From Hymenolepis diminuta (taxonomy: Eukaryota; Platyhelminthes; Cestoda; Cyclophyllidea; Hymenolepididae), in NCBI GenBank assembly GCA_900708905.1, contig CAADRB010000022.1, positions 452,980 to 516,979 of the forward strand: a stretch of DNA of 64,000 nucleotides, in the 5' to 3' direction. Below the pieces are notes generated by a model, which was not told where the DNA came from, ran no database searches, and saw nothing but the letters and a program-made list of their open reading frames with translations. Positions 49,927 through 62,122 of the stretch are shown here, piece by piece. Each line of letters opens with the position of its first letter. Within the stretch, counting starts at the first letter, position 1. Both the position numbers and the translations under genes were made by a program.

Positions 49927-50838
49927 TTTCGGTCAGGCTAAATTGTCAACGATTAGCATAACCTTCAATGTGTAAGATGTAAGCAAATATTGGCACTAAC
50001 GCGAGCAAGTATGTAATGATATTTATGGTGAAATGAGTTACGATTAAAATATCTTTAGTAAATTATAAATGATGCGCATGATTTTTTTAGATACTTGATA
50101 TACTATTGTCGGTTGATTTAAGTGTCCTCTAATTATACCATTTACATGAATATTTCAGCATGAAGCATGGAGTACAAACTCTCTTTTCTTTGCAATAACT
50201 TAGTCTTATTCAATTAATTACTCTTGTTTGTTAATGACATTGACTGTTGGGTTGTAATAATGATTAAATCAATTATTATGTTAAAGTAGGTCGGCTGGCC
50301 TAATTCGCGGTTGTTCTTTCTTGTACATAAAGTTACAACCCCGAAAGTTTTACATAATATTTAAAACAAATGCTGCACAAGGTATTTTATTATTATGCAT
50401 ATATATCTACACGAAAGTCTCTAAATAATATTCAAATTTCAGTTCTAGATTAAGGTTCCAAAACTTGGAGACCTTTTTTCGCATCATCTTTCTGCTAATA
50501 AAATCACAAGGAATTAATGGTAATCCTCCTGTCCTTCACCACTAAGACGGACGGATGATCAAATCCACGAACGGTGTTACATGAAAAAAACAATATTATC
50601 CCCAAAAAATTCCTTTTATTATTCGTTATTTTCCACATCTTCAATCTCCGCTTCTTCATTGCCCTTTTACCTGATTTAGTTTATTTGCCTTATGTATGCA
50701 ACAGGTGAAAAATACGAATCACCTAATACTACGAATACGCCTTGTTTTTTTATCTTGAGCATTATCTGCTCGTATCTGTAACTAGTACAATTACTTTGGG
50801 TATCCTCTTGACAGTTATCCACATAAAAGCAAATAATG
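49927..50838. other. intergenic region between USP39 and the receptor gene
   Basis: About 0.9 kb separate the USP39 ATG from the 3' end of the upstream receptor gene on the same strand. It should hold the USP39 promoter. No TATA box, repeat or coding exon was recognised. Confidence 0.4.
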
Positions 50839-50860
50839 AAATCCATGAAATGACGAAATA

Positions 50861-50866
50861 TTTATT
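50861..50866 (-). terminator. poly(A) signal directly after the receptor stop codon
   Basis: On the minus strand TCG-TAG-AATAAATATTT: AATAAA starts at the base after the stop, implying a 3' UTR of only some 20-30 bases. Confidence 0.55.
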
Positions 50867-53800
50867 CTACGAAGAGTATTCAGTAAGATTGAGTTGGACT
50901 TCTTCTTCGGACGATTCCACTAAGCCTTCCATATCGATGCAATATTGAATGAAATTGTAGAGGAATTGCAGGTGCTCCTGTAAATATAAATAACAACTAT
51001 TCAGACCTAATTTAAATGCCACTATGTGCAGCATAGTGAAAAAGAGAGTTAGGACCAAACCTTGTATATTATTAATTCTGGTCGGAATTTATGCAAAACC
51101 AGCACAGTGCCGAAGACATCTATTATTTGGGCATTATTTCGCAACTGCGACAGAAGTATCATTGCCGCCGCAAACGTACCTGCTCTGCCATCCTTCACTC
51201 TGAAAAGCGAAAAATTTGCTTAGTTAATGGAGAAATGAACTTTTTTTTGTCTTCAACTTTATTTAAAATTTAGCTACTCTTTTTTTACCTACCTAATTAT
51301 TTTTCAATTCTTTTAAAACCATGTTTAAATTTGATAAGTATAACTCAAGACTGCAGAGTTAGTGTTCCGTTTCTCGACGGGCAATTTCCGCAGGGGACCT
51401 TTGTGTTGAACATTACTCTTATCAGCATGTGGGCGCACATTGCTCCCGCCAACTTGACGATTAGTCAGAACAAAAATTCTCATCGGTCGGGCGGTTGATT
51501 TTCAACCGCCAGTCATATGAAAAAGACAAATATTCTTTGTTAAATTAATAAACTGTTCTGGAGTAGAATCACGTTTTTCTACCTCCCCCATTCTGGTTTG
51601 AGTAATTATCTTTGCAATAGAATGATTTTTCGAATTATTTTGACTTATAAATTGCATTCTACTTCGTATTCTTTTAAGTTCGACTTTGGTGGAACGCAAC
51701 AAAGCAGCGCGCAGGTATCTTAATGTACAACTGGCGCACCAAAATTTTTGAATTCTTGACATGTGCAGATAGTTCTAAAGCAGGGTTGAAGATCAGCGTG
51801 AATACTATCATCTATCGGGCTGCAAAATTTGCATATTGTTAGTACTTTATCGGCATCCACTTCCATTAATGAAGATCCATAAGCAGTATTTAATCTGATT
51901 TTTTAACAATAGCCTCATTATTGGTTTGAATGTGTCAGTAGTCGTTGGCTATAACGTTTATTTAAATATAAGTAATTCCCACCTAGAATGTATTAGGGGC
52001 GGACCGAAGTCATATCCGATAGGATAAGCCTCTAGATGATCCAAACATCGAACGATCAGATCGTAGAAAATATCTACTCGCGGAACACCATCATTCGGCC
52101 AACCGGTAAATTGAAATTGAGTGAACGACCATGGCTAATCAACAAGAAAAAAGTTTAGCATAGTTAAGATTCGGTGTGCAATATATCTAATTTGTGTACA
52201 TATTAAAAATATAGTATTGGTGTACTAGGCATTCAGTTATCACCAGTTTATTAGGATAATAAGAAACGAGATCACCAAATTAGGGGCTGTGGCTAATAGT
52301 TAGCAGCTTGCAGTAGACAGCCACGGTCCCAAGTCAAGCAGGATAAAGTCTCTTTTATGATGCCGGTAGGGAGAACTGAGAGAGATTTGAACAGAGGAAA
52401 AGTAAGAAAGAGGGAACCGTACTAGTTGATAAATGACAAACATGTCTGAGCGTGTGTCTATAAAAATGGCTTTATAAAACTTTATTGAGAAAGAGTAGGT
52501 TAAACAGTTGGCATGGTTCCAGACATAGCTGATCGTCGAAACCGAACCCTAGCAAAGCTCATTCAATACCACTTAACTGACTAATGCTGTTAATTAAAAT
52601 AAACCACTTGAGGTAACACGATGGTCCTCTAAGAGGAACTTCAGGTCACCGGAGGATTAAGCACTTCAGGTATCATTGTGAGCTTGGCAAAAATCATGAG
52701 GCTGCAGCAGAGTCAAACACTGCAGACACCACTGTGAGGTTGGGATACTTAGGTCCAAGAGAATAGTGATGACCTAGATAATAATTTTGGAAATGCATAG
52801 TGAATCATCCTTTAATGGATATTCTTAGTCTTCCTTATAACAGATTGACTATGCAATGTTATTGGAATCTATTGATGATTGAGCTTTCCACGCCCATTAA
52901 AAAGGACTTCACACTTGGTTTGGATTGAGGAAAAGTATTCCATAGTGGCTTTGCCACCCCTCTTACTGACCAGAATTAACTAGTGCGATAAGCAAACAAC
53001 GTCACTAAATGTGCAAAGATGAACATCAATCCTGATCTGACTTTGGTAGATTTTCCGTTGATTACTACATCATTACTGCCGAACTATACTTGGATATCTC
53101 TTTATACATATCATCACAAACATCATAGTGGTGTTTAGGTTAGTTTGAGTTTTTTATTTACCAATGAGCAAGATTTCAACCTCAGTTTAGTTTAGTGTTT
53201 AAAATTATGATAACGAACGAAGTAGTACTGTTGTTAAGTTTAAAAATATTAAAGTAATAAAATCCGATTCGAAACTCTTTAAACAACGTGAACCGTAATA
53301 TTAAAAGATGTTAAGTAAACCCAACTAAACTAAACTTAAATGCTTTTAGGTAATTACCTTTCACGCTCCAGATTTCAAATCAGTCCCACGGATAAGGATA
53401 GTTTGAAATGTATTAATAAACATGCATTTTACTTTAGTTTATAGAGTATGTTTCGGATTAACCTGCATAGCATCGACGGGAGTAACTGACAGTTTCCTCA
53501 GAATCCAGTTCTTACTCTCTTGTTCAGAATGTCGAATCACTTGGCAAGCGTGATAAGTTGAGAAGAAGTTTTCCAAATTTGCGGGTTTGTCTTCGCTACC
53601 CTCATATTCAATTGGCCAATAGCGAGCTGTCATATGATCTACCTCAGTTATCACTTTTTGTTCCGAAACCATTAAGGCCAGAGTTTTTCTACGAATCGAT
53701 GTTATACTGAAAAATAAATGTAATATCTCTTTACAAAGTGGTTTAAGAACGAATTTGATTGGAATAGGTTACTTACTCATCAAGCATTACAACCAGAGTA

Positions 53801-56800
53801 GTTCTCTGTCGAACAAGTAAAAATAGGAAATCTCCTACTGTAAAGATGCTTGGCGAAGAGGCGATGATGAAGTCTGGGCGACTTCCATAAGGTGAAATAT
53901 TAGCTTTCCCAGAAAAAACCTCGTAATGCGGACTGCAAATAAAACTGGCATCGAAGAATACCGCCGGAAAGCAGATTTCTCTCTGAAAAAAATAACATTT
54001 TATTTCCTACTCTCACACTAAACTGAATGCTGAGCAGTAGAATTTTATAAAGAACTGCTTGGATTATTTAGGTTATGATATAGCCACCTCTACGTTTACA
54101 AGATTTGATGATGTTTGAGCGTCGACAAGCATAACTCATAGTATCTGAATAAAAGCTTTATCACATCCAGCGGGTGAGCTCCATATCCTGTCATTAGTAA
54201 TAATAATGATAATAATAGGTATTCGGATGCTTTCTACTCGGAACATCTTAACGGTTCGTTTAAGCAGAATGAATGGAAAAATTGTAACTGTTCGAATGGT
54301 AATTGGACTTTCAAAATGTAATCGAATAAAACCTGTATTACCATAAGAAATCAGTGTCGTGCTGATAAATTGCCGCGAAGGTGCTGTACTTTTTTTCTTT
54401 ACCGAAATTCATTTGTAATTGACCTTCCATACCTAAATCTAGTTTAAATTTCCTTCATAATAAACAGCTGTTGTAGCTTCCGCTACTCATAATAGGGAAT
54501 TGCATTGTCCACCTTTTTCTAAACTTTTCATGTTAGCGAACATGATTAAATATTAATTCTGCATTCTGTCTTAACTTTTAGAGTGATTTCTCTTTTCTTA
54601 TGTGTCTATTGGCCCCTGAAAATCACTGGTGCCTAATTATAAATTCCACTTATATCCGATTTCGCCAAAGTTTTTATTTAATACACTTTGAGCTAGTTCT
54701 TGACAAATTCGGAAATACCTTTTTGAAATTTATTTATTTTAATCTTACAACGAAAAGATCGAAGCGATAAGGCAATAGGTAATTACCACACGGTTAAACG
54801 GAAGTGGCTGTGACAGTATGTCCGACCATTTTACTCCTTCAAATACCAATGACTGGTCATCTAAAGTAAATAGAATTTAATTAGCTATGATGGAAATGCA
54901 ACCGTAGATACATACACGGAGCCGGTCCATCCTTTTTTACTCTTAGCATATTAGCGACTTTCGAGGTTAATTGATAACGGTTGGCCTGTTGCCTGATCAG
55001 CAAGTTGAGGAGCTGAAATATTGAGATGTTTTCAATAATTTTGGAGCCAAATAACTATGCAATAAGCTTAGACTATTTGGACGGAAAGTCCCATCGATAA
55101 TTTGCAAAATAGAATTGCAGTTCTCGATAAATGGCTAATTTTATAAATAGTGCAAAAGAAGACCTTGAAGGATGAATCCCTTCTTCTCTGAAATATTTAT
55201 CATACGTCATCCCTAATCATCACCAAATTTGATTATCCTGTCTTTAAAGTAACCTCTGTAAATCTTTAACCTTTCCTGACCCAAGCACTCCATAGACAAA
55301 CATTGTGTCCTCAGCTGGCCTATTTCTCATCGATCGGAAAAGGTAAGCATACCTCGGACGATAGTAGCAAAGACACCGTTTAGTCGGCCCTGCTATTAAC
55401 CAGTTTTTTCCTACAATCGTCCCGACCAATTAAAGGTCGCATACAATTATATCCTTATGCGTGTCCTCACCCAAAGTGTCGATTATAAATAGCCCTCCAT
55501 TAGACACACACAACACACACAGGGGACCCTAGCTCGTCAGACGCATCTCCCGTTGCTCAGTCCTTCTCCTCCAATTCCCTATTTTCCCTTGAGACTCTGT
55601 ACTGAGCTTTGTTCAATACAACCTGATCAACGCAATCCTTGGTGTTCTTTTTCTTTCATCTACTGTTAGCCATCTGCCGCTACAAACTGGTGACACTCAG
55701 CAACCTCAAGAGTTCAATTGATTAACGGTTTATTTTCTAGGTCAAAGAGATGAAAACATGTAACCTTTACTGTCTAGATTGGAGGGGAAAAGGAAAATAT
55801 AAAAGTTTGAATTTTTGATTTTCTTTACTTACGCGAAATTGGATTTCTAGATTGTCATTTGGACCAGAGAGCAAATTTTCAAGGTATCCGTTGAATTCTA
55901 CAGTATTTACCGGTGGTACACTAGGATTTAAGGCATTTATATAAATAAAATTCCAGTTGCAAGTTCATCTCTTTAAGTATTATTTGATACTAAAACCTAC
56001 ATATTTGTTTGGAGAGGTTCGTATGGAATAGTATACGTGATCGTTACCATTGCCAATCTAAAAACGTGAAAATCAAATTATTTTAAGTAACTTTCTCTAA
56101 AATTCACTTTTATATGCCCTAACTCATACATAGTCATCCCAAACTTAATCTGACACATGGTTATGTGTGAGCTATATGCTAAATCAGTGGTAAACTGTAA
56201 TAGAATTATATACATCTTCATAGTTCATGTATTAAAACAGTCATTCCATTACTCATCTCTAAAATTTATTTTCTAGTTTTAACTAGATAACTGCACTCTT
56301 CATCATCGGTCATCTCCGTCATGAGTTATCAAATCTAGTCTTCCTTCTCCCAGTCCCCATGTAAACTACTAAGCACGTTACCACTGAAAAATTGAAGGTA
56401 GGCTGTTCTAATAACCTCGCCGGCCTGTAATGTAGCACCTACCAGAACGTAGAACATTGGCTAATGAGACGCTAGAATATAAAATACTCAACCTGGATCC
56501 CATGCTGCAGGAGGGAGTAGTCATCATTGCAATTAATTGACCTCTTCCTCACACCTTCGCATTTTTAACGCCTATTGATCCATCCTTCTATCTTTCATGC
56601 TCTTATCGCATTATTTTGTCTTATGCTATATTATCTTATCTATATACCTATTTAGACCATGCTTCTTAATGTTAATAGAACGATTTGAGATTTATAAATG
56701 AATACGTTAAACATTAGCTCCTAGCCACTGGCTGTGGCGTTTCGAATAGTAGCAACTTAGCGTAGTTAATATAAGAGTGGGCAACGGATACCAAAATCTC

Positions 56801-59800
56801 GCAATCCAATAAAAATAGATTGGTCACTAGAACCGAGAGAGCTATGGGAGCTAGCGGTAGTCACATAATGTCATAGCGTACAAGTCCAAAATGAACCGTT
56901 AATTGGAGGAGTATAAAATTAGTGCTTACTTTGGAGGACTACGCCGATAGAGCTCGCTAAAAGTGAAATGTAATTTTAAAAGCTTTAAAAATGCTTCAAA
57001 ATGATATTATCAGCCTTGTTTTTATAATGGTACAAGCACTATCATCGATTACATTAATAATAACACTGGATAAATCTAGCTCAAACGAGGCATGTTAAGC
57101 AGCGTAATCTTGACTTACAAAACTTCTTCCATTTCCGCTGGGAGCCGCGATTTTAACCACTTTAGTCGAATTCTTTTGAAGAGAGCATAGCCTATCATTG
57201 CTAGGAAAACAGATGCAATTGGAATTCCAAAAATCAGAGCTGTATATATCGGTAAATCTAAAGTTATGGGGCACTTAAATTTAGGCAAAGTTTAACAATC
57301 TACCGTCAGTAGTAATTAAGACGGGTCGTGTTGACCCATATCCCAGAGGTGAATATAACCTCAATCGAACGCTAAATATGAAACAATGTTTTGAATAAAT
57401 AATGGCATTGCTACTTAAAATGTTAAGTAAAAAATATTTACGCATATTCTGTTCCGGCTTGGAGGGGTCCATTGAAGTAATAAGAATTTCTCGGGAGACC
57501 TGTTCCATCCCCTAAGATAACTAATACGTCATAAATACTCGTGGTAAATTCATCCAGTTCTGGAATGCTTATTATCAATTCCCATCCACCATATTCATCG
57601 TGGTCTCTGTAGGTCTAAACGAAGCACATTAATTATAAAATTATGAACCTACTCCTCTACGTGGGTTCGGATGATATTTCCCATTGTCAAAAGGATAGGT
57701 TGAGTACAGGGTCACTGTATTCTCCAGAGAAGCATCATAGTACTCATATTCCTGAATTACAAGGGTAATGTTACTCAATGGTCCAGTTTGACTGATGGGA
57801 ATCAGTGAAAGTGGAATGAATAGTGGAACAGTAAATGCCAGAATTTCATCTTCGGGAGGATATAAGAAATTTCGTGACACAAGTGCTTCCAGAAGTCCTA
57901 GATCCAATCCTGAAAAAAAAATTGTATTACACTTATACTATAAAAGTAGCAATCAATTATTTGGAAAAGTTAACCTCCATTCCAAGTTGATGCTATGACT
58001 TCATCTGATGGTAGGCCACACCCACCACCCTGATTTTCTGCATTCGGAGATGTACATGCGAACACACGGATCCTGTAGGAGGCATTTGCTGGTAGATCAT
58101 AAATAATGCATTGACGTATATAAGAAATGGTGGAAGCACATTCTCGATAGGGCTCTGGGATGAAGGCAATGTATCCATTGATATTTCCATTTGGATTTGC
58201 AGGAGGACTCCAAGATATCTCCAGAGCGTTATAAGATACTGGACGAACAGTTACGTCTAGTGGAGGTGAGGGCTCTAAAAGTCAATGAAAAGATCAAAAT
58301 AACTAATGCCCTTTACTTCAAATAGGCTTTACAGAGATCTGATTGTATATTGGAAATGGACTGATAGCTCCTCTGAGACTTAAGGGTGAAAAAATTGACT
58401 GCCATTGTTTGACTATTTCAATTTCGAAGGTTAAGGCTGACATAGTTTTAACTATTCGGATAAGTGAGGGCATATACTTAAAATTTTAATTTCGGGGGAC
58501 AAAGGGGTTTGATCCATGGGTGGGGAGAGGGAGAGGGCTATAGGATTTAAAAATAATAAGTTCATTTATTTAAAGATCATATCTAAGATGTGAACTGGAC
58601 GATATAATGCATAGCTTTTAAATTCCTATATATTGAACAGAAAACTCTGTGAGACCTTATGCTTACCCCTTCCGCATTTTGACATTCTTTTCCATCTTAG
58701 TTTAGAAGGTTGTATTTACGGAAATATTTCCCAGTTCCTTTGATCAGCCTTACTGTTGGAATTATTTATATATATTTCAGCTTTGAGTATATGTTAAATT
58801 TAACCATCAGAAAATTTCAATATTTTATAATGTCACTTTCTAAGTCCCTAAAGGATAGATAAGTGTCATGATTGCGGATGGCATTTTTGAAGACTGTTTG
58901 GCCGCCTTTATTTTTTTCTAAGATCTAAGGCATCTGAAAATTAGGCAGCTGAAGTTGTTGTTGATGTATTTGTGGAAAGGCGATCTAGTTCAATAACTTT
59001 TCTGTGAAAATTGACATACAGCTTCCACCCTCACACTTCATTATTTTTGCTACAGTTTTTTTAAGGTGAGGCTTCAAAGTTTGAGAAAGTTGAAATAACT
59101 CTGCATGGTTTCTAACTTTGATATGCTGGACAATCCATGACTTCCAAGAATTCGAATGATTACTTCAGCCATGAATCTTCATTTCTCGTTATTGGTGCAC
59201 TGTTTGGTTTAAAAGACGTTCACTTGTAAGGGGATAGTGTTTTAAGTGATACCAGTGCTTAAGACCTAGAGCAGTGTTTGGATTTCGAGACCGAAACCTC
59301 CCCATTTTACTTTTCACCCAATGGTTATAGCACTGACAGCTATACATTTCCATATCTAACTCACATTTTTACACTTGCCTTTTTCTTCAAATAGACCTGC
59401 ACATTTGTATATTTATAAATATTACGCATGAATGTTTATGAGCAAAGAGTAATACATCTAACAGTGCTTTGAATCAGTTTCTCAAGCATCAAAATACCGA
59501 TTTTGTGAATCTCAATTTATTATGTTACTTAAATTCCGCAAGTAGAATTAAATTATGCGCACTTACTATCAGGCCAAGTCAGGGAGTAAACCTTTGGTGA
59601 TGGTGGTCCACACCCGAGGCTGTTGCAAATAGCAAGAGTAGCTGAATGAATAGTGAATGGAAGTAGTTCAAAAAACGTCTTCTGATGTGTGTCTGGGGAC
59701 AATATTTCAGAAGTGTGAATCGATTTGGCGACGTAGAGCGTAAGATTGAATGTGGACGAGGGATCAATGGTTGTATTCCATGACAAAGTTAGAGCGGTTG

Positions 59801-62122
59801 GAGCTATTATTTGTATTACCGGCTGATCTGGTGCTGCATAGAAAACCCAAATGCACTATTAATAGTCAATCGGTTGGACATATCATAGTTGTGTTGAGAG
59901 GATCTTAACATTCATGAGCCGTTTTTTCGATAATTTTCGCCCTTAAAGCGCCATATAAAGTAGATGCATGCCACTTTAATAAGCGAAGATTGAGAAGTCA
60001 AGATGGTGTATTATGGTATATTGACTGAAAAGATGTTTAGAATTACGACATGTTAATATCATAGATATTTGTAATTTTGCTATTTTCCTGGTTGAAATAT
60101 AAAATTGTTTAAAAATTTTTAACCAATGAGAAGCCTTTAAACATAGGAAACAATAAAATAGTTAAAATAAGGCGGAAAGAGTTTGATTAAATGAAGCGCT
60201 AAATCAGGGAGTAAAGTTTTCCGCTTTTATACTTCACGTTTAAATTCGCCGCAAAGTCTGAAGTTAATATAAACTCAGAGAGAGGAGTAAATTCATAATA
60301 TAAATTTTATGTATACAGGGTGGGTAAGGATCTGAGGACATTTATATTTCCGTAATTCAAACTAACCCGATAATAATTAATGTATATTTAATGCCAGAAG
60401 ATGTTTTGACAAATACTAACATAATGAAAAGATACGCTATAGTAGTGCTTATAAATGCGAAACACAGGAATATGGAAATTGTAAGTTTCCTAAAAGTCTC
60501 CGCATCTTTCTTTTGTGAAGTTAGAAAGGAGCTTGTGAACGAACGCAATGGAGATGAATTGGCCACGGCGAGAGGGAGAAAACAACGTTGTCAACGCTCT
60601 GTTGATTCTCACCTTCTCACTCACTCACTAAGTTCGTGAGAAGAGTGCATAGCATGGAATGATGGACGAAAATCTTGGGAAGTCAATGCGCAATATCTTG
60701 CCAAAGATCCTCAGGTGTCTGAAGGAGCTATAAGGCATGCTGTTAATCAAGACCTCGGACACAAATCACCACTTCTAAGACGAGGCCAGTTTATGTGGCC
60801 AAATAACAATTCAAGGAATCGTTTTATGCGCGTGCAAAAGCACTCTAAAACCAATTGAAGCACCCGGAAGAACAGGAGTGCGTTTGCTTTTTCTCCGACG
60901 AAAACAATGTCCCACAGGATGAAAAGTCAATCGAAGAAATGATAGGTGGCTCGGTGCGGGCGAACCCCACCAATGTTCCAACTGACATCCACGAGCACGA
61001 AGTTTCCGGCAACTGTGATCTATTTGGTCTGATATCACTAAGGAGACGTGATTCCTTCATGTCTTGGTAGGATTCCATGTTATGGTAAGTTGTTCAGAAC
61101 ATTAAATTCATTGAGGATGTAGGTCATAAATGTATGCAGGTCATAAAAAAACGTACCATTTTCCGGCTTATCCGAGGAAACTGCCAAAGAATCTCTTTTA
61201 TCTGCGAGAATCAAGAGATGATCAGAACTCTCGAAAGTTGAATCCGTGGCGGGGATGCCAGAAATGCCCCGCAGATCTGAAAGAAGGTTAAGGCAAGATT
61301 GTGAGTCTTTTTTTGTCTTGAACGAAACCTGCACAGTGCACTACTGATGACCTTTTACATGTGCTCGTTAGACTTTAATGCAGGTTGCTGATTAAAAGGT
61401 GCACTATTAACCTTACACGATGTGGTTTTGGATTCTAAAGTCTGTTGTTGAATCAGGACGAGAAAACAGTGTGAAGCTATTACGGTAGAAGTGGGCAGAA
61501 GGTAGAAGGGCGAATTTAACCAAGATAACATCGGTTAAACTATTTGAATGAAAATATGTTTTTGTCAGGGCTCATCATGGACATACTAAAGGAGTTTTAA
61601 AGTTCCAGCTACTGATATCACTAAAAGGTTATGGAAGTATTCATACAAAACTAGATAATAACATTTTTGACAGGAAAGAAGTCGCTTAGTGGCCTCAATA
61701 ATTGTGAGACGGACGAAAGTACTGTGTATTGTGTGTTGTGCAGAGTTGCATAATAATGTCAAAAAAAACATGCTTCAATTGCAGAAATAGAGATTCTTCG
61801 ATATTATAATATGTGATCTACTACCCAGGAGATCTCGAAGTATATTCCGTCAATGCTTCGCATGATTCTAGATTTTAATTTAACAACTAACGAGATGCAT
61901 CACTTGTCTGAGTAGCATGATGAATGCTAACCTCAAGTTAACAAACACTGAAACCAACATTCGGAGATGCAGTTCTCGGGAAATAATATGAAACGAAACT
62001 GCACAAACGGATTCGTAACTCAATCAATGCACAAACATTAGCTTTAACTGCTTGCATTGTAGAAAAAAAAACAGATTTCACTTACACAGAATTATTACCA
62101 ATATTACAACTGCCAGATCCAT
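50867..62122 (-). CDS. fibronectin III receptor with degenerate tyrosine-phosphatase domain, 18 exons
   Basis: Exons in transcript order: 62086-62122, 61157-61276, 59567-59833, 57975-58274, 57653-57909, 57442-57614, 57304-57371, 57119-57257, 56930-56956, 56001-56057, 55833-55920, 54916-55012, 54787-54860, 53777-53982, 53463-53706, 51983-52134, 51061-51199, 50867-50977. All phases agree and give 851 residues. There is a short signal peptide (MDLAVVILVIIL), two FN3 domains at 53-141 and 142-241 (each one phase 1-1 exon), a juxtamembrane region ending YYFNGPLQAGTEYAVRLRLY as in receptor phosphatases, one membrane helix near 411-434, and one phosphatase-like domain at about 490-815. Its active-site loop reads HSRVKDGRAG (767-776): the catalytic Cys is Ser768 while Arg774 is kept. 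The WPD loop is WPN (730-732). A phosphotyrosine scaffold or decoy receptor is inferred. Exons 1-2 are the least certain. Confidence 0.85.
51490..51510. other. GC-rich perfect hairpin in a receptor intron
   Basis: GGCGGTTGA-TTT-TCAACCGCC is a 9 bp perfect stem with a 3-base loop, inside intron 16 of the receptor gene. The surrounding 200 bp are richer in GC than the gene's other introns. Confidence 0.6.
51983..52134 (-). other. receptor exon 16: degenerate WPD loop and start of active-site loop
   Basis: The exon encodes PWSFTQFQFTGWPNDGVP and ends PPLIHS. In active phosphatases the matching motifs are WPDHGVP and VHCSAG. The general acid Asp is Asn and the nucleophile Cys is Ser. Confidence 0.8.
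52290..52810 (+). repeat. dispersed repeat family A, copy A4
   Basis: Best match to A3 (3690-4175): TAAAATAAACCACTTGAGG, GAGGAACTTCAGGTCACC, AGGATTAAGC and ATAATAATTTTGGAAA occur in the same order. TATAAAAA is at 52459-52466 and AATAAA at 52598-52603. It lies in intron 15 of the receptor gene, opposite to its transcription. Confidence 0.65.
55440..55730 (-). repeat. dispersed repeat family A, copy A5
   Basis: Its minus strand matches A2: ACTTTGGGTGAGGACACGCA then TAAGGATATAA against ACTTGGGCAGGGACATGCGT then AAGATATGAG. Upstream is a purine-rich block and a TGTGTGT tract. It lies in intron 11 of the receptor gene, in the sense orientation. Confidence 0.55.
57119..57257 (-). other. receptor exon 8: transmembrane helix
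   Basis: It encodes IYTALIFGIPIASVFLAMIG followed by YALFKRIRLKWLKSR. The hydrophobic run is followed by basic residues, as expected for a type I protein with the C terminus inside. This fixes the boundary between ectodomain and cytoplasmic part. Confidence 0.85.
57975..58274 (-). other. receptor exon 4: fibronectin type III domain
   Basis: The exon encodes PSPPLDVTVRPVSYNALEIS, W, SPPANPNGNINGYIAF and later YDLPANASYRIRVFAC, the Pro-rich start, the Trp in strand B and the L-x-P-x-x-Y-x-x-R-V pattern of FN3 domains. It is a symmetric phase 1-1 exon. Confidence 0.9.
59567..59833 (-). other. receptor exon 3: fibronectin type III domain
   Basis: The exon encodes APDQPVIQIIAPTALTLSWN and later FFELLPFTIHSATLAICNSL, G, CGPPSP, consistent with an FN3 domain. 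It is a symmetric phase 1-1 exon. Confidence 0.8.
60316..61066 (+). mobile_element. degenerate mariner-like element, 5' part
   Basis: It begins at a TA (60314-60315) with CAGGGTGGGTAAGGATCTGA, a typical terminal repeat of the Tc1/mariner group. The helix-turn-helix region follows (AIVVLINAKHRNMEIVSFLK near 60438-60500), then the blocks EGAIRHAVNQDLGHKS and FFSDENNVPQDEKSIEEM. Frameshifts and a stop break the frame. Similarity ends around FGLISL. It lies in intron 2 of the receptor gene, opposite to its transcription. Confidence 0.75.
61157..61276 (-). other. receptor exon 2, linker of unknown fold
   Basis: The exon has a good polypyrimidine acceptor and a GTACGT donor, both in phase 1. It encodes 40 residues including GISGIPATDSTFESSDHLLI. 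It lies between two mariner relics and has no recognisable domain. It links the signal-peptide exon to the first FN3 exon. Confidence 0.6.

Noticed and set aside
51502..51762. Open frame of 86 codons on the minus strand in receptor intron 16, considered as the missing catalytic-loop exon
   Set aside because: It has no phosphatase motif. Joining exon 16 to 51199 instead restores the exact phosphatase order with correct phase.
55515..55550. CTGACGAG core on the minus strand, considered as a hammerhead ribozyme
   Set aside because: The required GAAA core and flanking helices are not present in the right order. It lies in a family A repeat.
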